In this document: positions 47,579 to 55,922 of the stretch, one piece after another
Layout of the letters: each line of letters opens with the position of its first letter
How positions within the stretch are numbered: position 1 is the first letter of the stretch
Source: Actibacterium sp.
GTDB taxonomy: Bacteria; Pseudomonadota; Alphaproteobacteria; Rhodobacterales; Rhodobacteraceae
Direction of reading: 5' to 3'
Length of the DNA stretch: 64,000 bases
NCBI GenBank assembly: GCA_016278325.1
Contig: JADQCB010000031.1
Coordinates: 1 to 64,000, forward strand
The notes under the pieces: generated by a model
What the model saw: only the letters and a program-made list of their open reading frames with translations
Told to the model about the DNA's origin: nothing
Databases searched by the model: none
Translations under genes and position numbers: made by a program

Positions 47579-49786
47579 ATGATCCGTGCGCTTCACCGCT
47601 GGCCGGGTCTCCTGGCCCTGGCGCTCATCACCATCCTCGCGCTCAGCGGTGCGGCGCTTTCGGTCTTCCCCGCGGCCGAGCGGCTGGCCGCGCCGCAGGC
47701 GAAGGCCGGCCTGAGCGTTGCCACCCTGGCCGAGCGCATCAAGGCGGTCTATCCGGGTGTCGAGCAGATCCGCCGGGCGCCCTCGGGCCGGATCACCGCC
47801 TACTGGTTCGATCAGGGCAGGCCGGGTGCGGCCGTGATCGACCCCGCGACCGGGCAGGGCGTGGCCTCGGCCGACCCGAACCAGATGCTTCGCTGGCTGA
47901 CCAACCTGCACCGGGCGCTGTTTCTCGGGGATGGCGGGCGCATCGCCATGGCCGGGGCGGCGGCGGCGATGCTGGTCCTTTCGTTCTCGGGCGCGGCGCT
48001 GGTCGCGCGGCGGGCGGGCGGCTGGCGGCACTGGTTCGCACGCTTGCGCGGTCCGCTCGCCGGGCGCCTGCATGTCGAGATCGCCCGGATCGCGGTGATC
48101 GGCCTTGTCCTGTCCTCTGCCACCGCCCTGTGGATGACGGCCTCGACCTTCGATCTTCTGCCAGACGGCGACGCCATACCCGCGTTCCCGGCCGAGGTGA
48201 GCGGCGAGACGGGGATCGAATTGCATCGGATGGCCACGTTGCGCCGGACGCCCGTCGCCGAGCTGCGCGAACTGAGCTTTCCCTATCCCGGCGATGCGAC
48301 GGATGTCTTCACGCTCAAGACGGACCGGGGGACCGGGTATCTCGACCAGGGCACCGGTGCGCTGATCGCCTGGGAAGACCTGAGCGGGTGGGCGCGCGTC
48401 TCGGAAACCATCTACATGCTGCATACCGGCCAGGGCGCGGCGACGCTGGGGCTGGTCCTGGGGCTGATGGCGCTCGGGGTGCCGGCGATGGGCGCGACCG
48501 GCGTGCTGGTCTGGCGCGCCGGCCGGCGCGGGCGGCCGCGCATCCGGGGCAATCGACCGGCGGGGCGTGCCGAGACGATCGTGCTTGTCGGCAGCGAGGG
48601 TGGCAGCACCTGGGGCTTTGCCGCGACGCTTCACGCCGCGCTGAGCGAAGCCGGGCAGAACGTCCATGTCGGCCCGATGTCGGGATTCGCGCCGGAACGC
48701 TACATCCGGGCCGAGCGGATCATCGTGCTCGTCGCGACCTATGGTGACGGTGCGGCGCCTGCCTCGGCCAGGGGGTTCCTCGACCGGCTGGACGCCGCCG
48801 ATCGCGCGCCGGCCCTTCCTCTGGCCGTTCTCGGCTTCGGCGATCGCAGCTTTCCGGCCTATTGCGCCTTCGCCAGGGCCGTTGCGACAGCCGCCGAGGC
48901 GAAGGGCTGGCCCGAGCTTCTGCCGCTTGCCACGGTCGATCGCCAGTCGGAGCAGGATTTCGCGCGCTGGGGCCGTGCGCTCGGCCAGGCGCTGGGAATC
49001 CCCCTGGAGCTGGCGCACCAGCCGGTTCCGCCGGCGACCGAGACACTGACCCTCGTCTCGCGCCGTGATTATGGCGCCCAGGTGCAGGCCCCGACCGCGA
49101 TCCTGCGCTTCGCATTGCCGCGCGTCTCTCTGTGGCAACGGCTGTCCGGCGCAAGTTTCGCCCGGTTCGCGGCGGGCGACCTGATCGGCATCCTGCCCGA
49201 GGGCAGCAGCGTCCCGCGGTTCTATTCGCTCGCCTCCGGGCGTCGCGACGGGTTCATCGAGATCGTCGTGAAGAAGCATCCCGGCGGCCTGTGCTCGGGT
49301 CAGCTCACGGCTTTGGAGCCGGGGCAGACGGCGACCGGCTTTCTGCGCCGCAATCCGGGCTTCCGCCCCGGGCGTGGCCGGGCGCCGCTGATCCTGATCG
49401 GCGCCGGCACCGGCATCGGGCCGCTGGCGGGTTTCGTGCGCGGCAATGCGCGGCGCCGGCCCGTGCACCTGTTTTTCGGCATGCGCCATCCCGACAGCGA
49501 TTTCTTCTATGGCGAGGAGATGCCGGCCTGGCAGGCGGAACGCCGCCTGACCCGGCTGGTCACGGCCGTCTCGCGCGTGGCCCGGCCCAGCTATGTGCAG
49601 GACGCGCTGCACGGTGACGCCGCCGAGGTGGCCCGGCTGATCCGCGACGGGGCGCGCGTGATGGTCTGCGGCGGGCACGACATGGCGGCGGGCGTGGCCG
49701 ATGCGCTGGCCGAGATCCTCGCGCCGTCGGGGCTCTCGCCCGAGGCCCTGAAGGCAAAGGGACGGTATGTCGAAGATGTCTACTGA
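47579..49786 (+). CDS. PepSY-TM / flavodoxin / ferredoxin-NADP-reductase fusion
   Basis: The 735-residue inner-membrane protein has membrane segments at about 9-31, 121-143, 167-187 and 287-312, with two periplasmic PepSY-type loops. Conserved His (His6, His111, His165, His282) near the helices could carry heme. Residues about 333-480 are a flavodoxin domain (LVATYGDGAAPASARGFLDR, LGFGDRSFPAYCAFA). The rest is an FNR module (RFYSLASG, LILIGAGTGIGPLAGFVRG, C-terminal GRYVEDVY). It should carry electrons from NAD(P)H across the membrane. AAGGAGG precedes the ATG. Confidence 0.9.
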   Translation: MIRALHRWPGLLALALITILALSGAALSVFPAAERLAAPQAKAGLSVATLAERIKAVYPGVEQIRRAPSGRITAYWFDQGRPGAAVIDPATGQGVASADPNQMLRWLTNLHRALFLGDGGRIAMAGAAAAMLVLSFSGAALVARRAGGWRHWFARLRGPLAGRLHVEIARIAVIGLVLSSATALWMTASTFDLLPDGDAIPAFPAEVSGETGIELHRMATLRRTPVAELRELSFPYPGDATDVFTLKTDRGTGYLDQGTGALIAWEDLSGWARVSETIYMLHTGQGAATLGLVLGLMALGVPAMGATGVLVWRAGRRGRPRIRGNRPAGRAETIVLVGSEGGSTWGFAATLHAALSEAGQNVHVGPMSGFAPERYIRAERIIVLVATYGDGAAPASARGFLDRLDAADRAPALPLAVLGFGDRSFPAYCAFARAVATAAEAKGWPELLPLATVDRQSEQDFARWGRALGQALGIPLELAHQPVPPATETLTLVSRRDYGAQVQAPTAILRFALPRVSLWQRLSGASFARFAAGDLIGILPEGSSVPRFYSLASGRRDGFIEIVVKKHPGGLCSGQLTALEPGQTATGFLRRNPGFRPGRGRAPLILIGAGTGIGPLAGFVRGNARRRPVHLFFGMRHPDSDFFYGEEMPAWQAERRLTRLVTAVSRVARPSYVQDALHGDAAEVARLIRDGARVMVCGGHDMAAGVADALAEILAPSGLSPEALKAKGRYVEDVY

Positions 49787-50747
49787 CCTGGTCCGCCATG
49801 CCATGAACGGCCCGACCATGGGCACAGGCTGGTCCGCGCTGTTCTTTGCGCGGCCGGGGTTTGATACCGCCCCGGTCCGCGCGGCCTTGCAGGCCGCCGT
49901 CGACGAGGTGGATGCGCAGATGTCCACATGGAATCCCGACAGTGATCTCATGCGACTTAACGCGGCGCCGGTGGGCGCGTGGGTGGCGGTGCCCGATCGG
50001 CTGCGGGCGGTTCTGCGACTGGCGGTCGAGATCGGTCGTGCATCGGGTGGCGCCTTTGATATTGGCATGGGCGATGCGGTGACGGCCTGGGGGTTTGGAC
50101 CGGATGCGGCGACATCCGAAGGCATTTCCACCGCGATGCGGATCGACCGGGTGCCCGCACATGATGCGCTGGAGATTGAAGCGGGCAGCGGCCTTGTCCG
50201 AAAGACGTCGCCCGCTGCGCTCGACCTGAACGGCATCGCCAAGGGGTATGGCGTCGACCGGCTGGCCGAGACGCTGGTGGCGCATGGTTTCGGCAACGCC
50301 CTGGTCGGGATCGACGGCGAGATGCGCGCGCTCGGGTTCCGACCCGACGGGCAGGGCTGGACCATCGCGGTCGAGGCACCAGAGCCCGGGCGCCGGGCGC
50401 CGCATTCGATCCTCGCGCTGCATGATGCCGCCGTGGCGACCTCGGGCGATTACCGCCACTGGGTGGAGGTCGGGGGGCGGCGCCTGTCGCACACCATGGA
50501 CCCGACCCGCGGCGCGCCGCTGATCGCGTCGCCGGCCTCTGTCACCGTCGTGGCGCGCAGCTGTGCCGAGGCCGACGCCTGGGCAACGGCGCTCATGGTG
50601 CTCGGGCCGGAGGCGGGCGCGGCACTGGCAAGACGACACGGCCTCGACGCCCTGTTCCTTGTGCGTGCCGAAGACGGCAGCGCACGCGGCGTGGGGGGCG
50701 GGCGGCTGTTCGGCAACGGGTCCGGAGAAATGCCTGAAAACCGGTGA
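49767..50747 (+). CDS. apbE: FAD:protein FMN transferase
   Basis: The 326-residue product shows ApbE signatures: GPTMGTGWSALF, DEVDAQMSTWNPDSDLMRLN, GGAFDIGMGDAV, DLNGIAKGYGVDRLAE, and the metal-site YRHWVEVGGRRLSHTMDPTR. It transfers FMN from FAD to Ser/Thr of target proteins. No signal peptide or lipobox is seen at MSKMSTDLVRHAMNGPTMGT, which is unusual because ApbE normally works outside the cytoplasm. It overlaps the preceding gene by 20 nt. Confidence 0.95.
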   Translation: MSKMSTDLVRHAMNGPTMGTGWSALFFARPGFDTAPVRAALQAAVDEVDAQMSTWNPDSDLMRLNAAPVGAWVAVPDRLRAVLRLAVEIGRASGGAFDIGMGDAVTAWGFGPDAATSEGISTAMRIDRVPAHDALEIEAGSGLVRKTSPAALDLNGIAKGYGVDRLAETLVAHGFGNALVGIDGEMRALGFRPDGQGWTIAVEAPEPGRRAPHSILALHDAAVATSGDYRHWVEVGGRRLSHTMDPTRGAPLIASPASVTVVARSCAEADAWATALMVLGPEAGAALARRHGLDALFLVRAEDGSARGVGGGRLFGNGSGEMPENR

Positions 50748-50871
50748 TCGACCCTGCGGGGTGGCATATGATGACCAAGGTCCGATGGCGCAATTGCCTT
50801 TCGGCAAAGCAATGTGCCGCAGGACGCAGACCACCAAAGCGATTTTGACCGATCGTCCGAGGAACAGCCCA

Positions 50872-51138
50872 ATGCCCTATTTCCGCGTCACACCGAAGGC
50901 CTTCGGCGGCCCCGAAAACCTGGAGCTGGAGACGGTCACGGGTTTGCCCGAGCCGGGCGAAGGGGAGGTGCGCATCCGCGTTCTCGTCACCAGTGCGGCC
51001 TTTACCGACGTGATGATCCGAAAGGGAATGTATCCGGACGTGAAGGACAATCCGCCCTTCACCCCGGGCTACGACATGGTCGGCCTCGTCGATGCCACCG
51101 GCCCCGGCGCGACCCGCTTCCGCCCGTCCCGCGCATAG
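50872..51138 (+). pseudogene. N-terminal remnant of a medium-chain (zinc/quinone) oxidoreductase
   Basis: The first 80 residues (FRVTPKAFGGPENLELETVT, TSAAFTDVMIRKGMYPDVKD, FTPGYDMVGLVDATGPGATR) match the catalytic-domain N terminus of MDR-family quinone oxidoreductases. The frame then ends RFRPSRA-stop. No Rossmann NADPH-binding half is found in any frame downstream before the thioesterase gene, so the gene is truncated (family length about 320-340). Confidence 0.8.
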
Positions 51139-51282
51139 TCACCTGCGCAACTGCCGTGGAGAAAATGAATCCTGTTCCTGACACCGCGTCGAGGCGGACG
51201 ATTTCCGCGACCTGCTAACGCCACGTCGCGCTTGACGAACCGTGCGGCGGCAGCAGGCTGCGCCGGCGAAGGAGACCGTGCC

Positions 51283-51822
51283 ATGTATCCATTCATCCGC
51301 CTTGCGAAGGAATACCTGAAGTTCCGCAACGCCCCGCCGCTTGCGCTTACGGGCGCCCATGTGTCGCGGCACCTGTGCTGGCCGTGGGATCTGGACCCGT
51401 GGGTCGAGCTGAACAATGGCCGGACCCTGACGCTTTACGATCTGGGGCGGATTCCGCTGGCCCGCCGCCTGGGCCTGACCGATGTGCTGCGCGCCAGAGG
51501 CTGGGGAATGACGGTGGCCGGTGCCTCGGTGCGGTATCGCCGCCGGGTGCGGGTCTTCGACCGGATCGAGATGCGCAGCCGCTGCATCGGCTGGGACGCA
51601 CGGTTCCTCTATCTCGATCAGACCATGTGGAAGGACGGCACCTGCACGAGCCAGGCCCTGCTGCGCATGGCCGCCACCTCCTCCGAAGGTATCGTGCCGC
51701 CGCGCGATCTGATCGACGCGCTTGGCCATGATGCACCCTCGCCCGCCCTGCCGGGCTGGGTCGCGGCCTGGATCGACGCCGACGCGCAACGCCCCTGGCC
51801 GCCTGAAGGCAACGGGGCGTGA
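51283..51822 (+). CDS. Thioesterase-superfamily protein (4HBT_2-like)
   Basis: The 179-residue product has the hot-dog fold pattern HLCWPWDLDPWVELNNGRTL, followed by LGWGMTVAGASVRYRRRVRV-type strands (here RARGWGMTVAGASVRYRRRV). It resembles the mammalian THEM6-like group, in which asparagine replaces the usual Asp. AAGGAG lies 8 nt before the ATG. The acyl-CoA substrate is unknown. Confidence 0.75.
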   Translation: MYPFIRLAKEYLKFRNAPPLALTGAHVSRHLCWPWDLDPWVELNNGRTLTLYDLGRIPLARRLGLTDVLRARGWGMTVAGASVRYRRRVRVFDRIEMRSRCIGWDARFLYLDQTMWKDGTCTSQALLRMAATSSEGIVPPRDLIDALGHDAPSPALPGWVAAWIDADAQRPWPPEGNGA

Positions 51823-51882
51823 GCCTTGCACCGGAAAGGTTTTGCCGGTCATATCGTCGCCAAACGCAAGAGGGGGCCAGGC

Positions 51883-53259
51883 ATGGGGCAGGCGATGGCG
51901 AAACGGCGCATCCTGGGCTGGTATTTCTTCGACTGGGCCAGCCAGCCCTATAACACGCTGCTGCTGACCTTCATCTTTGCCCCCTATGTCAAGGAAATCC
52001 TCGGTGACGGCAGCGCGGCGCAGGCCGCCTGGGGATACGGGGTCGGGTTTGCCGGGCTGATCATCGCGCTTCTGGCGCCGGCGCTTGGCGCGATCGCCGA
52101 CCGCGCGGGCGGGCGGATGCGCTTCATCTGGGTTTTCTCGGCACTTTACGTCATCGGCGCGTCGGGCCTTTGGTTCGCGGCCCCGGATGATTTCGACCTG
52201 ATCGTGACATTGATCTTCTTCGGCCTGGGCCTGGTCGGGATGGAGTTCGCCACGATATTCACCAACGCGATGTTGCCCGGGCTCGGTTCGCCGCAGCAGA
52301 TCGGCCGCATTTCCGGTGCCGGCTGGGCGTTGGGATATGTCGGTGGGGTGGTCGCGCTGGCGGTCATGCTGATGCTGTTCGCCGAGAACGCGGCGACGGG
52401 CAAGACGCTGATCGGCCTGGATCCGCTGCTGGGCCTGGATGCCGCCACGCGCCAGGGCACGCGCGCCGTGGGTCCGTTCACGGCGGCCTGGTTTGCCCTG
52501 TTCATGATTCCGTTTTTCCTGTGGGTGCGCGAGCCGCGCCAGCCGGGCGCCCTGTCGATTCGGCAGGCCGTGGCGTCGGCCCTGCCTGAACTGCGCCAGA
52601 CGCTGCGGCACCTGCCGGACAATCGCAGCCTTTTCGCCTATCTCGGGTCGTCGATGTTCTATCGCGACGGGCTGAACGGAATGTATGCCTTCGGCGGCAT
52701 CTATGCGGCCGGCGTGCTGGGCTGGAGCGTCGTGGACGTAGGTATCTTCGGTATCGTCGCCGCGATCGCCGGCGCGGTCTTCGCCTGGGTTGGCGGAATG
52801 GCCGATACGCGCTTCGGCCCGAAGCCGGTGATCGTGACCAACGTGCTGATCCTGACCGGCGTGGCCGTCAGTATCCTGTTCGTCTCGCGCGGCGCGGTCT
52901 TCGGCCTGGCCGTGCCCCCCGGATCGCCCTTGCCCGACATCGCCTTCTACTTGATCGGCGGGCTGATCGGCGCGGCCGGTGGCGCGCTGCAATCGGCCAG
53001 CCGCACGATGATGGTCCGCCAGGCCCATCAGAAGCGGATGACCGAGGCGTTCGGCCTGTATGCGCTGGCCGGCAAGGCGACCTCTTTCATCGCGCCGCTG
53101 TCGATTGGCGTGGCGACCCAGTGGACCGGCAGCCAGCAACTGGGCATCACCCCGCTGATCGTGCTTTTTCTGGTGGGGCTGTTCCTGCTACTGTGGGTCA
53201 AACCCGACGGCGAAAGAGCAGACACATGGGCCGCAGCTTCCTCTCCCTTCTCGTCCTGA
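51883..53259 (+). CDS. MFS transporter, UMF1/Atg22-like family
   Basis: The 458-residue membrane protein has about 12 hydrophobic segments and the UMF1 family signatures ILGWYFFDWASQPYNTLLLT, LAPALGAIADRAGGRMRFIW and LQSASRTMMVRQAHQKRMTE. The start at 51883 is preferred over a more upstream in-frame ATG at 51826. The transported substrate is unknown. It overlaps mepA by 34 nt. Confidence 0.88.
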   Translation: MGQAMAKRRILGWYFFDWASQPYNTLLLTFIFAPYVKEILGDGSAAQAAWGYGVGFAGLIIALLAPALGAIADRAGGRMRFIWVFSALYVIGASGLWFAAPDDFDLIVTLIFFGLGLVGMEFATIFTNAMLPGLGSPQQIGRISGAGWALGYVGGVVALAVMLMLFAENAATGKTLIGLDPLLGLDAATRQGTRAVGPFTAAWFALFMIPFFLWVREPRQPGALSIRQAVASALPELRQTLRHLPDNRSLFAYLGSSMFYRDGLNGMYAFGGIYAAGVLGWSVVDVGIFGIVAAIAGAVFAWVGGMADTRFGPKPVIVTNVLILTGVAVSILFVSRGAVFGLAVPPGSPLPDIAFYLIGGLIGAAGGALQSASRTMMVRQAHQKRMTEAFGLYALAGKATSFIAPLSIGVATQWTGSQQLGITPLIVLFLVGLFLLLWVKPDGERADTWAAASSPFSS

Positions 53260-54116
53260 CCGCCGTGCTGGCCGCCCCGGCGGCGGCGCAGCAGAAGGCC
53301 AACGACCTGTTCGGCGCGAAACGGGTCGCCTCGGCCCAGCCGCCGGCGGCGATCGGAAGCTATGCGAAGGGCTGCGCGGCGGGCCTGGTGCGGCTGCCCG
53401 AAACCGGCCCCGGATGGCAGGCCATGCGCCTGAGCCGGAACCGCAACTGGGCGCATCCGGCTATGGTGGATTTCATCGAGCGGCTGGCCCGCCGGGCGCA
53501 AGGCCAGGGCTGGGCCGGACTTTATGTCGGCGATATCAGCCAGCCGCGCGGCGGGCCGATGACCAGCGGCCATGCCTCGCACCAGATCGGGCTGGATGCC
53601 GATATCTGGATGCGGCCGCCCGATCGGCTGAACCTGACCCGCGCCGAGCGCGAGGAGATCAGCTCGATCAACGTGCGCAGCGCCGACCGGACCTCGGTCA
53701 ACGGCAATTTCACCCGCGCGCATTACAACATCCTCAAGGCCGCGGCCTCTGACCCGGCGGTCGACCGGATCTTCGTCACCCCGCCGGTAAAGGTGGTGAT
53801 GTGCAAGACCGCCAGACCGGCCGATACCCCCTGGTTGCAGAAGATCCGCCCGTATTACGGTCACAACACGCATTTCCACGTCCGGCTCAAATGCCCGTCC
53901 GGCTCGCCGGATTGCAAGACGCAGCAGCCCACCGTGGCCGAGTTGTCGAACGGCGGCAACGGGTGCGACGAAACGCTGGAGTGGTGGATCACCGATTACC
54001 TGAACCCGCCCGAGCCGACCGAGCCGGACAAACCGAAACCGAAACGGCGCGGGGCGCGCGATTACACGATGAAGGATCTGCCACGCCAATGCGCGCAAGT
54101 TCTGGCCTCGCGCTGA
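53226..54116 (+). CDS. mepA: Penicillin-insensitive murein endopeptidase
   Basis: The 296-residue LAS metallopeptidase has a signal peptide ([18 protein letters not shown]) and zinc motifs [16 protein letters not shown] (His...Asp) and [12 protein letters not shown] (His-x-His), typical of MepA. It cleaves D-Ala-mDAP cross-links in periplasmic peptidoglycan. Conserved Cys pairs are present. It overlaps the following esterase gene by 28 nt. Confidence 0.93.
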   Translation: MGRSFLSLLVLTAVLAAPAAAQQKANDLFGAKRVASAQPPAAIGSYAKGCAAGLVRLPETGPGWQAMRLSRNRNWAHPAMVDFIERLARRAQGQGWAGLYVGDISQPRGGPMTSGHASHQIGLDADIWMRPPDRLNLTRAEREEISSINVRSADRTSVNGNFTRAHYNILKAAASDPAVDRIFVTPPVKVVMCKTARPADTPWLQKIRPYYGHNTHFHVRLKCPSGSPDCKTQQPTVAELSNGGNGCDETLEWWITDYLNPPEPTEPDKPKPKRRGARDYTMKDLPRQCAQVLASR

Positions 54117-54982
54117 TTGCTGCCTTTGCCTTGCTTGCGGGCCTGTCCTTCGCGGTTCCGGGGCCGGGATCGGCGAGATTCGCGGGCCGGCTGGCCTGGT
54201 CGGTCGATGAAGACTGGTTCGGCGGGTTGTCGGGGGTGGAACTGTCCGGGGATGGCACCCGCTTTACGGCGGTTTCCGATCACGGCCGGCTGTTGACCGG
54301 CCGGATCGCCCGGACCGATGGCGCGATCTCGGGTATTTCCGACCTGGCACAGGCGCCGATGCTGGGCCCGGCGGGCATGCCCCTGAAACGCGGGCGGGAC
54401 GATGCCGAGGGTCTGGCGATCCGCGGCGACGGGCAGATATTCGTGTCGTTCGAGGGCGATCACCGTGTCTGGAGCTATGGCCGGGTCGGCGGCCAGGCGG
54501 CCCGCCTGCCGCGCCATCCCGCCTTTGCACGGATGGCATCGAACGGATCGCTCGAGGCGCTGGCGATCGACGCGGACGGTGCGCTTTATACCCTGGCCGA
54601 GCGCAGCCCGCGCGACGACTGGCCGCTTGTGGTCTATCGCTTTGCCCGGGGGGCGTGGACCCGCGCCTTCAGCCTGCCGCGGCGCGGCGGGTTCTTGCCG
54701 GTGGGCGCCGATTTCGGCCCGGACGGTCGATTCTACCTGCTGGAGCGAAGATTCTATGGCCCGTTCGGTTTTGCCAGCCGGGTTCGCCGCTTCAGCCTCG
54801 GGGCGATGGGCGCGACCGGGGAAGAGGTGCTTGTGACCACCGCCGCGGGGCGGTTCGACAACCTCGAAGGGATCTCGGCCTGGCGCGATCCGGCGGGTGG
54901 GATCCGGATCACGATGATCTCGGACGACAATTTCCGGGCGTTCCAGCGCACCGAGTTCGTCGAATATGTCGTGGGCGAATGA
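54089..54982 (+). CDS. Secreted phytase-like esterase domain protein (PF13449 type)
   Basis: The 297-residue product has a signal peptide ([20 protein letters not shown]) and a beta-propeller pattern: [58 protein letters not shown] and a final [20 protein letters not shown]. These resemble the esterase-like activity of phytase family. The substrate is unknown. Confidence 0.75.
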   Translation: MRASSGLALIAAFALLAGLSFAVPGPGSARFAGRLAWSVDEDWFGGLSGVELSGDGTRFTAVSDHGRLLTGRIARTDGAISGISDLAQAPMLGPAGMPLKRGRDDAEGLAIRGDGQIFVSFEGDHRVWSYGRVGGQAARLPRHPAFARMASNGSLEALAIDADGALYTLAERSPRDDWPLVVYRFARGAWTRAFSLPRRGGFLPVGADFGPDGRFYLLERRFYGPFGFASRVRRFSLGAMGATGEEVLVTTAAGRFDNLEGISAWRDPAGGIRITMISDDNFRAFQRTEFVEYVVGE

Positions 54983-54988
54983 CTTGAT

Positions 54989-55029
54989 CGCGCGGCGTGC
55001 AAGCGGTAAACGGGCCTGTTCGCCGCGCG
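54989..55029 (+). promoter_or_regulatory. Nine-bp hairpin in the leader of the queuosine-precursor transporter
   Basis: CGCGCGGCG (54989-54997) pairs with CGCCGCGCG (55021-55029) around a 23-nt loop, 45 nt before the ATG at 55075. No T-run follows. Either the end of the preceding transcript or a structured leader. Confidence 0.35.
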
Positions 55030-55074
55030 TGGCGGGCCAAGTCTCCGCAACCTTGTAAAAACGGATGAACACGC

Positions 55075-55695
55075 ATGACCCGCATCCTTCCCGGCATCCT
55101 GGCCATGGCCGCCATCGTGGTGGCCTCAAACATCCTGGTGCAATTCCTGTTCGGCCAATGGCTGACCTGGGGCGCCTTCACCTATCCGCTGGCCTTTCTC
55201 GTCACCGACGTGATGAACCGGGTCTACGGGCCCGGCGCGGCGCGCAAGGTCGTCTTCGCGGGTTTCCTGGTGGGGCTTGCCTGTTCCTTCGCGGGCACCC
55301 GGATCACGGGGGAATTCGGCCCGCTCGTGACGCTGCGCATCGCCGTCGGATCGGGCCTGGCCTTCCTGACCGCGCAGATGCTCGACGTGGCGATTTTCGA
55401 TCGGCTGCGCGCGGGGCGCTGGTGGCGGGCGCCGCTGGCCTCGACCCTGGTCGGGTCATCCGTCGATACGGCGCTGTTCTTTTCGGTCGCCTTCTCCGGC
55501 GCGCTGAGTTTTCTCGAGCCCGGCAACGACGTTTCCTGGGCGTCCGAGGCGCTGCCATTGCTGGGCGTCGGGCCGGTCGTGCCGCTCTGGGTGTCGCTGG
55601 CGGTGGCGGACTGGCTGGTGAAGCTGTCGCTTGCCTTGCTTGCGCTGGTGCCGTTTCGCATGATCGTCACAAAACTCGCGCCACAGGTTGCGTAA
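55075..55695 (+). CDS. yhhQ: Queuosine-precursor transporter (YhhQ/VUT family)
   Basis: The 206-residue membrane protein has six hydrophobic segments. The family motif is WGAFTYPLAFLVTDVMNRVY followed by GPGAARKVVFAGF; SSVDTALFFSVAF is also conserved. YhhQ imports preQ0/preQ1 for queuosine tRNA modification. Length is normal. Confidence 0.9.
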   Translation: MTRILPGILAMAAIVVASNILVQFLFGQWLTWGAFTYPLAFLVTDVMNRVYGPGAARKVVFAGFLVGLACSFAGTRITGEFGPLVTLRIAVGSGLAFLTAQMLDVAIFDRLRAGRWWRAPLASTLVGSSVDTALFFSVAFSGALSFLEPGNDVSWASEALPLLGVGPVVPLWVSLAVADWLVKLSLALLALVPFRMIVTKLAPQVA

Positions 55696-55701
55696 AAAGT
55701 T

Positions 55702-55734
55702 TTGACAAACACAAAATCTGTGTCACGCTATGAA
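55702..55734 (+). promoter_or_regulatory. Candidate promoter of the arfB leader
   Basis: TTGACA (55702-55707) is perfect; TATGAA (55729-55734) lies 21 nt further on, longer than usual, with CGCTAT at 18 nt as a poorer alternative. A small dyad ACACA-AAATC-TGTGT (55709-55723) lies inside the spacer and could be an operator. It starts just after the yhhQ stop. Confidence 0.4.
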
Positions 55735-55747
55735 TAACGGTAACAGC

Positions 55748-55765
55748 AGAAAGGAGGTGGTCCAG
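55748..55765 (+). promoter_or_regulatory. Extended Shine-Dalgarno, 18-nt match to 16S rRNA 3' end
   Basis: AGAAAGGAGGTGGTCCAG is complementary, base for base with one G-U wobble, to the alphaproteobacterial 16S 3' end CUGGAUCACCUCCUUUCU. Ordinary sites here pair over 5-8 nt. The GGAGG core is 7 nt before the GTG at 55765. Confidence 0.85.
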
Positions 55766-55821
55766 TGTCTAGAGTGATATTGGAGAGAGGTGTCGGGACA
55801 GTCGGGAGGGCCGCGGCCTGA
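55765..55821 (+). CDS. 18-residue leader ORF upstream of arfB
   Basis: GTG-started ORF encoding VSRVILERGVGTVGRAAA, preceded by an exceptionally long Shine-Dalgarno. It is followed by a hairpin (TGGGCC/GGCCCA, 55852-55875) and a Rho-independent terminator, then arfB. The arrangement looks like a translated attenuator leader, or a short stand-alone mRNA that captures ribosomes. The peptide is basic and shows no known motif. Confidence 0.6.
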   Translation: MSRVILERGVGTVGRAAA

Positions 55822-55891
55822 CGGCAATCCGGAAGGCTGAACGCTCCTGATTGGGCCCAGGCTCTAACTGGCCCATCTCCCAAGAGACTCG

Positions 55892-55922
55892 AAGGGCTGC
55901 TGGTATCCGGCAGCCCTTTTCG
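55892..55922 (+). terminator. Rho-independent terminator between the leader ORF and arfB
   Basis: AAGGGCTGC (55892-55900) pairs with GCAGCCCTT (55910-55918), extendable at the loop by TGG/CCG, followed by a TTTT run. It lies 63 nt upstream of the arfB start, so most leader transcripts should stop here unless read-through is allowed. Confidence 0.85.

Noticed and set aside
47105-50365. A 1086-codon open frame on the minus strand opposite the DUF2271-PepSY-ApbE genes
   Set aside because: It is the antisense shadow of three genes with clear domains; its translation is Arg/Pro/Gly-rich without any recognisable motif, as expected in GC-rich DNA.
51139-51230. Continuation of the broken oxidoreductase in another frame
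   Set aside because: The next in-frame segments (for example IVTCATAVEKMNPVPD) do not resemble the MDR family, so the gene is truncated rather than frameshifted.
54983-55074. preQ1-I riboswitch before the queuosine-precursor transporter
   Set aside because: The A-rich tail and C-rich loop of preQ1-I do not fit; only an unspecific GC hairpin is seen.
55748-55922. Possible SRP RNA or tmRNA in the arfB leader
   Set aside because: CCGGAAGG is present, but the conserved SRP loop (GGTCAGG...GGAAGCAGCC) and any tmRNA tag or tRNA-like domain are missing.
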